This document shows, one piece after another, positions 31,736 to 39,200 of a stretch of DNA of 64,000 nucleotides. Both the position numbers and the translations under genes were made by a program. The notes below the pieces were generated by a model that searched no databases, was not told the origin of the DNA, and saw only the letters and a list, made by a program, of their open reading frames with translations. The DNA is from Schizochytrium sp. CCTCC M209059 (taxonomy: Eukaryota; Sar; Bigyra; Thraustochytrida; Thraustochytriidae), in the NCBI GenBank assembly GCA_000818945.1, contig KN805393.1:342332-406331 (forward strand), given 5' to 3'. Positions within the stretch are counted from its first letter, which is position 1, and the number at the start of each line of letters is the position of its first letter.

Positions 31736-32305
31736 TCAGTGCGCCTCGACGTCACCAACAAAGGCGGCCGGGTTGCCGCCCCAGACCTGGTCACTCGGGA
31801 TCCTCGACATGGACGGGACAACGGTGCCCGGAAGGAGCTCTGCGCCACCTTCCACGTAGCTGCCAGCCGAGACGACGCAGTCATCGCCAATCTTGGCCCC
31901 GCTGCCCACGAGGCACGACTCGAGCACGCAGCGCTCGCCAATGATAACATCCGAGCCAATCTCCGTCGAGGTCGGGAGACCGGTCAGCGACCGCTTCGTC
32001 ATGGACGAAATGACAGAGTCGTTGCCAACCTTGACGGCAATACCCAGGACGACCGTCTGGTCCTCGCCGTGGATGACCACATTTTCGCCGATCTCAGACC
32101 GAGCGCCAATGATGACGTCCGTGCCCAGGAGCGAGGCGCTCGGGGCCACCGAGACGCCGGGGCCCAGCGCGGGGGGCGCGACGCCCACCCAGTTGAACGG
32201 CTGGTGCGGCACCACCACGTGGTCCGCCGCGCGCAGGCCCGCGCGCTGCAGCGCCTGCCCGGACTCCACGAGTACGCCGCCCACGGCCTTGACCAGGTTG
32301 TTCAT
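31736..32305 (-). CDS. gamma-carbonic-anhydrase-like protein, ligand-less (mitochondrial complex I type)
   Basis: 189-residue left-handed beta-helix protein. The N-terminus (VKAVGGVLVESGQALQRAG) and C-terminus (SRIPSDQVWGGNPAAFV) match the mitochondrial gamma-CA/CAL proteins that form the carbonic anhydrase domain on the membrane arm of respiratory complex I in plants and many protists. Hexapeptide-repeat turns fill residues ~45-165. All three zinc-binding histidines of the active family are replaced: the VHV site reads ISS, the GH site GE and the IHGC site LESC. It therefore corresponds to the catalytically inactive CAL-type subunit. The ATG is at 32305. Divergent from the gene region starting near 32527. 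Confidence 0.87.
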   Translation of the reverse strand: MNNLVKAVGGVLVESGQALQRAGLRAADHVVVPHQPFNWVGVAPPALGPGVSVAPSASLLGTDVIIGARSEIGENVVIHGEDQTVVLGIAVKVGNDSVISSMTKRSLTGLPTSTEIGSDVIIGERCVLESCLVGSGAKIGDDCVVSAGSYVEGGAELLPGTVVPSMSRIPSDQVWGGNPAAFVGDVEAH

Positions 32306-32526
32306 CTTCGCTCGCTCGCGTCGCGCGTCTGCCTGCCTGCCTGCTCGCGCGTCGCCGCGAAAGGGAGGGAGGGAGGGAGGGAGGGAAAGATCGGGGGCCG
32401 CCGCCGGGGGTCTCGCGCCTCTCCGCTCGGTCGCACGCAGCCAGCCGCCTCGCGCGTCAACAGCGACAAGTCGAACGGAGTCTACGCCGCGCGGCGCCTC
32501 CTGGCCAACTGCAGGTTTATCCGCAC

Positions 32527-33002
32527 TTGAGCTCGCAGCAGCCCCGCCACCTTACGTTTGCCACCTTAAACCGCTCTCTTCCTCGGCGACTCGTGCCTCC
32601 TGCGCCCCGCGAAGAAGCAGGAGGGCCTCGCGGAGGAGGACCAGCAGCGGCAGGAGGAGCAAGGGAAGAATGGGCGCGGAGGAAGCCGAAGGCGAGGCGG
32701 GCGGCCGAGAGCAAGTGGAGGATAGGGGGCGCGAGAGGCGGACGCGGATTTGCCTGCGAGGCGGGATATCTGCAGCGGGAAGGGGCCGGCATAGGTGACA
32801 AAACAAGCAGAAGGGCAAATTTGGCCCTGGCTGGCGATTTTCAGGCGTGCTGACGTATGCGACGCTGCGACTTGGCAAAGAGCTCTTGCGTTCAGACACG
32901 GACGACTTTGGGCGGCTCGAAGAGTCCAGGAAATTCGGGTCCAACGACGACAACGACGAAGATGACGAAGACAACGACGACCGAGAAGAATATCGCGCAT
33001 AG
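32527..33002 (+). CDS. possible spliced small gene (3' exon convincing, 5' end unresolved)
   Basis: From 32845 to the TAG at 33000-33002 the plus strand encodes a natural-looking segment (VLTYATLRLGKELLRSDTDD, then an Asp/Asn-rich tail). It is immediately preceded by an acceptor-like TTTTCAG. A GT donor at 32795 would give a 50-nt intron and, in phase, join an upstream open frame ending GFACEAGYLQREGAGIG. That upstream frame is open from at least 32527 but has no ATG in frame; the only nearby ATG (32670) is in another frame. Start and full structure are therefore unknown, and so is the family. Confidence 0.3.
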
Positions 33003-33698
33003 GGAAGCAAGCAAGGAATGGCTGCTGCTGCTGCTGTGTTCACCAGGTCAAATTGACATGAGAACCGAAGAGAGAGAGAGAGAGAGAGCGCGCGCGCGGA
33101 TGAAGAGAGGCCGTCAAAGTGAAACACCGAGTGAGCTCTACAAACACATTCGTTGGATGGGAAAATGGTGGCGATGACCAAGAATTGACCCCATCAAAGG
33201 TCGCGATGATGGGAGAATGCTTTTCTTCGCAAAGCCAGACCAATTCTTTTCGTCTCGACACCAAGTATTTCATGGTATGGCATGCTGTCAAGCAAGCTGC
33301 AATGATGCTTTCCAGCCGATGAGGTGAAGTGAAGGCCATCGCGACCTGAAGAGGAGCCGCGACATTTTCCATGGAGATTCATCCTCTCGCGCAGTTCTCC
33401 TCCCCCCCTTGCGGCGTCCTCGTCCGTCAGGTCGTTACTTCGCCCCTTCGCTCGGACGCACGTAGACCTTTGTACTACGCAAGCCCAGCGAGGCCTAGTA
33501 GCCAAAAACAGAGAGGAGGGCGATTCATCATGGCCCGGTCTATGCCTTGCTTGGTCTAACTGTGAAGAAATTAGGAATAGCATGCCTAGATTCGCTAGTG
33601 GGGGAGCGAAGCGAAGCAAGGCGAGGGTTGCAGCCAGCCGCAGACAGAGTCTCAACGAAGCTTGCGGGGAGCGTCGAGGAGAGGACAAGAGACGCTAC

Positions 33699-33743
33699 GC
33701 TGCCCCGCTTGACGTTGCCCCGCTTGACGCTGCCCCGCTTGAC
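33699..33743. repeat. 15-bp direct repeat, three copies
   Basis: GCTGCCCCGCTTGAC repeated three times without spacing (one substitution in the second copy), about 210-255 bp upstream of the carrier ATG. Confidence 0.9.
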
Positions 33744-33954
33744 GCTGCGCCCATCGTCAGCACAGAGAGAGACAGAGAGAGCTCGGGCGTAGGCAGTCCG
33801 GTCCATCGACTCGGACCCAATCGACCAGGGCTCAAGTCGCGAGGCGCAGGCAAGCAAGCAAGCGCACAAAGCAAAGCAAAGCAAAAGAGCAAACGAGCAA
33901 ACGAGCAAGCGAGCGAGGGCGGGCGAGGCCCACCTCGAGAGAGGAGCAAAGACC

Positions 33955-34878
33955 ATGACCGCTGGCAGCGGCGGGAAGACCAAGGCAACAGAAGGCGGAA
34001 GCAAGAACGACGACCATGCGTCGAGGTTTGGAGCCTCGCTCGTGGCGTCCGGCGTGGCCGAGTTCGTGACGTTGCCGATTGATGCGGCGAAAGTGAGGCT
34101 CCAAGTGCAACACAACGCCAAACCTGGCGGCGTCACGCTACGCTATGCGGGCATGCTAGACTGCATGGTGAAGATACAGCGCGAAGAGGGATCGCAGGCG
34201 CTCTGGAGAGGTCTCGCCCCGGCACTCGTACGTCAGTGTCTGTACACATCCGCCAGTCTCGTCCTCTACGAACCCATACGAGACTCCATCGTGGGCGTCA
34301 CTGGCGGACTTGGCGACGATGGCGGAGCAACCTACATGCAGCGTCTGCTCTCAGGCGGCACGGCGGGCGCCATCAGCATCTCTATTTTCAATTGGACCGA
34401 GGTCCTCAAGACCCGCATGCAGACTTCGTCCACCAGGGTTTCGGTCTTTAGCATTGCTTCGCAGGTTATGAAGCAAGACGGCATTCTCGGCTTTTGGGCG
34501 GGTCTCAAGCCGAATGTCATTCGTACATTTCTCGTCAACGCCGCAGAGCTTGGCACCTATGACCACGCCAAGCAGTCGCTCATTCCCGTGGTCGGTGACA
34601 ATGCAGTCGCACATCTTGGCGCAAGCTCCCTTAGCGGCGTCTGTTCAGCCCTCGTTTCTACGCCCAGCGATGTCATCAAAACGCGTCTCATGAACGCTGC
34701 TGGCCAATCCGCTGGCGATCGTTACACGGGCATTTTTGACGCAATTCGCTGCATTGTGCGCGACGAAGGCGTCTCTGCGCTCTACAAGGGCTTTGTGCCA
34801 ATCTGCACGCGCAAGGTCGCCTGGTGTTCTTCCTTTTTCCTCCTCTATGAGCAGCTTCGCTCTGCGCTCAATTATTGA
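33955..34878 (+). CDS. mitochondrial carrier, uncoupling-protein-like (SLC25 family)
   Basis: 307 residues with three ~100-residue carrier repeats and six predicted membrane helices, so an inner mitochondrial membrane transporter. Signature 1 reads PIDAAKVRLQ (P41-D43), and signature 3 reads PSDVIKTR (P237-D239). The RQCLYTSASLVLYEPIRD stretch and the overall match point to the UCP/SLC25A30/dicarboxylate branch. Signature 2 is unusual: the expected PxD is replaced by FNWTEVLKTR (N146-W147-T148-E149), losing the proline kink while keeping an acidic residue. The substrate cannot be told from sequence alone. ATG at 33955 with a gaccATGa context. Confidence 0.9.
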   Translation: MTAGSGGKTKATEGGSKNDDHASRFGASLVASGVAEFVTLPIDAAKVRLQVQHNAKPGGVTLRYAGMLDCMVKIQREEGSQALWRGLAPALVRQCLYTSASLVLYEPIRDSIVGVTGGLGDDGGATYMQRLLSGGTAGAISISIFNWTEVLKTRMQTSSTRVSVFSIASQVMKQDGILGFWAGLKPNVIRTFLVNAAELGTYDHAKQSLIPVVGDNAVAHLGASSLSGVCSALVSTPSDVIKTRLMNAAGQSAGDRYTGIFDAIRCIVRDEGVSALYKGFVPICTRKVAWCSSFFLLYEQLRSALNY

Positions 34879-35861
34879 AAACAACAATGAGCCCCCCGAG
34901 TTTGCGGCCGCCTTTCCCCAAACTAGATGCGCGCGCCGTTTCTCGGCTTCAGAGTTTTTCGTTCTGTGCATTAGACAAGTTTGTTCGTGTATTCCGTTTC
35001 ATTGGTTCAAACAGGCAGACGTATACTATACTACTTCATCATCCTTTGGTTGGCTCTGTTGAAGCTCAGACATTGCCATGAGTCTGAGAGGGCTGATTTT
35101 CGCACAAAGAGATTTTTTTTCTTTTCCCTTCTCTTGCGGCGCTCTTTCCCGTTTTGCATTTCGAAATGATCCTGTCCCTGGAGTTACGTTTGCTACAGTG
35201 CCCTTATGCGACCCGAAAGAAGCATTTGATTCCTTTGCGCACAAGTTTAGAAAAAAAAAAAGCAAGAATTAAAAAAAAAACACTATTTCCATCAACTTTG
35301 TCCCCAACAGCGACCATCAAGGTAAAACAAAGAACAAGTCTCTCGACGGCGCAGCCCCCATCGCAAGTCACGCTTCCGAGGAGCCACGTCAGATCAACAC
35401 GGGCAAAGAAAGCCCAATTCCTCCAGGCTCGCGACTGCGCCTCCTCCTCCTCCTCCTCCTCCTCCTCCTCCGCCAATCGACCGGCCATCTGGTTCACGGG
35501 AGGAGTCAATCGTGCCTCACAGTTGGTTGCAGTCGCCACCTCGCATCTCTTTTCCTCTCTTCTCCTCTCTTCTCTTCGCCGCGCCTGCATCTGCACGGCA
35601 CGCATTTCGCAGGCCGCGTCGAAATCGCGCTCTCGCGGCAATCCCGAGCAGGCGCCTTCCCCAGCCCGTGCCGGCGGAAAACCCGCGCTCGGCGAGAATG
35701 ACGCGCGGCGGGGCCGAAGCCTTCGCCGACGCCGCGGGTTCGGAGCGGGCGCCGAGCTGCGCGCGCGAGAGAGGCCTCTCGCGCATCCCGCCCCGTCGCG
35801 CATTTGCCGTCGATGCTTTCGATTTTTCCCTCGGCGCGGCGCGGCACTTGCTAGCGCGGCC

Positions 35862-35909
35862 GCAAGTGGAGAATGGGCGGCCGCAAGTGCGCTATGCGGC
35901 GCGCAAGTG
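35862..35909 (+). promoter_or_regulatory. GCAAGTG-N4-ATG upstream motif, two full copies and one half copy
   Basis: GCAAGTGGAGAATG at 35862-35875 and GCAAGTGCGCTATG at 35883-35896, 21 bp apart. A third GCAAGTG is at 35903-35909 without the ATG half. About 310-360 bp upstream of the BRWD ATG, same orientation as the gene. Confidence 0.6.
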
Positions 35910-35956
35910 CAGCTGTGGCGGCGCACAGGGCGCCCTCAAAGCAAAACCAGAAAGAG

Positions 35957-35998
35957 GCGCGAGGCAACGCGAGGCGAGGCGACGCGAGGCGACGCGAG
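35957..35998. repeat. GCGAG/GCGAC pentanucleotide array
   Basis: Eight tandem 5-mers between the GCAAGTG motifs and the BRWD start codon, similar to the arrays in front of the J-protein and ABC transporter genes. Confidence 0.75.
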
Positions 35999-36219
35999 AC
36001 GGCGCGAGGCGCGGCGCGGCTGCGCGGGGCAGGGCGAGTGAGGCGCGGCGTGCGCGGCCGCGCGCCTGATCGCGCTCGCGCGGCGCGGCCGCGGGCGGGG
36101 CTTCCTTCCCGCGGAGGGGCCTGCGCGGGAGGGTTTGAAAATCGAAAAAGAGGTCGTTGGGGCGCGATCTGGCATCCCCTCCCTCCCGACGGGGCGGAGC
36201 GCGGGAGCGCGCCGACGCG

Positions 36220-39200
36220 ATGGACGCGAGGATGCGCAGCAGCAGCAGCGGAAACAGCGGCGCAGGTGGCGCAGCGCGCGACGCCGAGGCGGGCTCGGTG
36301 GCGCTCCAGGGACGAGACACGCAAAGGGCGCTCGACCGCCAACTGCACTTCCTTATCGCGGACTATCTTAGCCACAGCGCCGCAAAGCTTGAGAGCGCAG
36401 CCCGCGTGAGCGCCGAAATGCGCGACAAAGGCTTCTTTGGGGAGGTCACGGGGTGGGACGGTCAGCAGCGCAAGGCTTCGCTCGAAGACTTGCGAGGACG
36501 GTACCACGAGGTGGCCCCCGACCAGCTCCGGAGACTCCTCGAGGAGGCCCTTCGCGCGCGAGCAGCAGCCCTCGAGAGCGGCGAGAAAGCCGCGCAAGAA
36601 GTTGCCGCGGCCACAGCCACCTTGCGAGGAGGCAACGCCGAAAATGCTGTCGAAACATGCACCGAGGCCGCTCGTCTCCGCGCTTTGCGTAACAATCTCC
36701 CCGCCAGCTTGCTGCAGCGGCCCGAGGACCTCCTCGCGACGCGAGCTGCTGCCAATGCCGGCGTGCCCAGCTCAGAGCTCGCGCTGCCTGACTACGCCAG
36801 CAGCGCCACGCGCGCCGCGCGCCTTGTGCAGCTGCAGCGGGAGAAACGCGACATCGAGGCCGAACTTCGTCGCACGGGCAAATCGCTGCAAAAGGCTGGC
36901 GAAGCGATTCCCGTCTACCTTGCCAAACGCATCAAGGACCGACGCGGGCGTCTCTCCCGCGTCGAGACGCTCATCGACGTTGCGCGCCGCAGCTTGCGCG
37001 ACGACCTTGTCGCGCGACGCAGAACTGCCACGAGCGTGTCGGACATCTTTGCCAACGCCCAGCTCGGAGAGCGAATAGACCAAAAGCTCACCGGACCAGC
37101 GCGCGACCTCGTTTGCAAGCGTCTTCGCGTCATGAAGAAGATTTATGGCCATAAAGCCTACGTCTTTTGTGTTGCTGTCGACAAGACGGGGCGATGGATT
37201 GTCACTGGGTCCGACGACGCCCTTTGCAAGTTGTGGAATGCTCGTACAGGAGAGCTACATGTTACATTTCGTGCGCACGAAAAAATGATTTGCGATTTGG
37301 CCATTGACAAGACCAACCGCTACCTGGCCTCGGCATCTGTCGACGAGACCGTCAGGCTATGGGAACTGAAAACGGGCCGCCACATTGCCGTCTTGCGTCC
37401 TCACCGCAAGGTCATCAACGTGGTCAAATTTGATCCTCGTGAAAACCTTCTCATTTCCGCAAGCGACGACGGCATGATCTGCATCTGGGATACCGAACGC
37501 ATCATTGAGGAGGACAACGAGCAGATCGCGCGCATGCGCGAGACAAATGAAAACTCTTCCAGTGCGGCGCCGCCAGCGCGCTCATCAGCCTCGTCGTCGC
37601 AGTCAGCCCAAGGGGGGCGCCCGTCGCTGGCGTCGCTTTCTTCGGCCTCCTCGACTTCATCAATGACTTCGCAGCAGTCCGGTCCCGTTGTCTCTGCCAA
37701 CGCCGTGGCTGCCGCCGGAATCACAACGCGTTTTCTCTCCCCGCGTGTCCCCATTGTCTTGCCACACTTGCGGCACGATGCCACCGTCGAGGTCAATGTC
37801 ATGTCGGTCGCCCCTCAGGGGGGGCTCATTGTGGCCGGCAGCGATGATGGCATCGCGCGCATCTGGGCCGTCTCGCGCCAAGCCCCCGAAGAGTGCAACG
37901 CCGTTCCCAATGCTCTCACAAGAGCAGACCTCGTCCATGGTGAATACGTCGACGGAGCCTCGAGACTCGTTTGCACGTTGCGCGGGCATACGGACTCTGT
38001 CACGCTAGCAGAATGGTCAAAGACGGGCGACCGTCTCCTCACAGGCTCCGTCCTTGACGGCTCTGTGCGCATCTGGTACTGGCCGCAACGTGCCGGCGCC
38101 GACGCCACCGACTACTTTTCGACACCGCATCAGCGGGTTCTCAGTCTGGCAAGAAATACAAATACCGCGTACGCCGGCGCCCAGGGTGGGCAGCCCGGCG
38201 ACAGCCTTGGAGGCAGGCGGCGACCTCCGAATCGATACAGACTGCCTTCGCTCGACGTGTGCGCCTGGAGCGGCGATGACCAGTTCGTCATTGTTCTTCA
38301 GTCCATGAAACTCCGCAAGAACTGGGACCAGACTGAGTACGAGGATCTTGCCGAGTTTTTTGACCAGCGTGTGCTGATCTTTGACTCCTATACGGGCGAA
38401 CTTATCCACAACATTGGCGCACATCGAAAACCAGCCTTTGTCCTGCGCGCTCACCCCACGGACAAGACGCTCTTCATGACGGGTGGCCATGACGGCCAAA
38501 TCTGTGTATGGGACGTTTACAGCGGCAAGCTCTTGCGGAAGATCTCCGTGGCGTCGCAGTACGGCCCGCTCACCATCCTCGACGGTGGCTTCACACCAGA
38601 GGGTTCCAGCTCTGCCGCCATCGTTGCAACCGATGTGGGCGGCAGACTCATTCTCATCGGATACCAGGATACATCCGTGTACGCTGGCGCGTATCCGGAG
38701 CAGTTCTTCTCGACGGATTATAACGAGCTCTGGCGCGACGCCTTTGGCAATGTCCTCGACGCCAGGACGCAAGTCGCGCCGCATCTCATCACCAATGTTC
38801 CGGTCGTGGACAGCCAAGGCGCAGAGTACGCTGTGCAGTCGCGTCATGTGCATCGCTCGGCAGATAACGCGCAAGCCATGCTGGCGGAACGTCGCAGTCT
38901 CATTCGCCAGCTTGAGCGACAGCTGCGCAATAATGAAAAGACTGCCATGGACAAGTACAAGGATCGTTTTCGCGAAATTGACAATAAGATTGAGCACTCG
39001 AATCGCGAAGCCGAGCTCGCACCCTCGAGGCATGCCGCACGAGGTGCCACGCGGATTGCACGCAATGGCATACCGGCTTCGGGTCGAGGTGGTGGAGGAA
39101 ACCCTTCGCGCGGAACTGGCGGCAACCCTCCTCGAGGTGGTGGTGGAGGCGGTGGTGGCGCCAGCGGCAGTATCATGGGGTACGCGCCTGCGCCAGGCAA

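Larger units (their letters stand above)
32306..33954. other. divergent region upstream of the carrier gene, with a possible exon
   Basis: 1.65 kb between the gamma-CA-like ATG and the carrier ATG. It holds a GGGA run near 32365-32386, a probable exon at 32845-33002 (listed separately), GA/GC simple repeats (33070-33098), a 15-bp triple repeat (33699-33743) and AAAGC/GCAAA-type short repeats (33863-33910). Protein-like stretches at 33119-33322 (+) and 33194-33372 (-) are noted but not called. Confidence 0.5.
34879..36219. other. intergenic region upstream of the BRWD gene
   Basis: Carrier 3' flank with A/T homopolymer runs (about 35108-35120, 35252-35280). Then a CTC microsatellite (about 35440-35472), three GCAAGTG motifs and a GCGAG/GCGAC array. 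ORFs here are Arg/Ala-rich shadow-like frames. Confidence 0.6.

Noticed and set aside
33119..33322. 67-codon plus ORF with natural-looking composition upstream of the carrier gene
   Set aside because: No recognisable family, and opposite-strand frames over the same bases look equally plausible.
38017..39033. 338-codon minus-strand ORF inside the BRWD gene
   Set aside because: Antisense of WD40 and PHIP-like blocks in the plus frame; no domain of its own.
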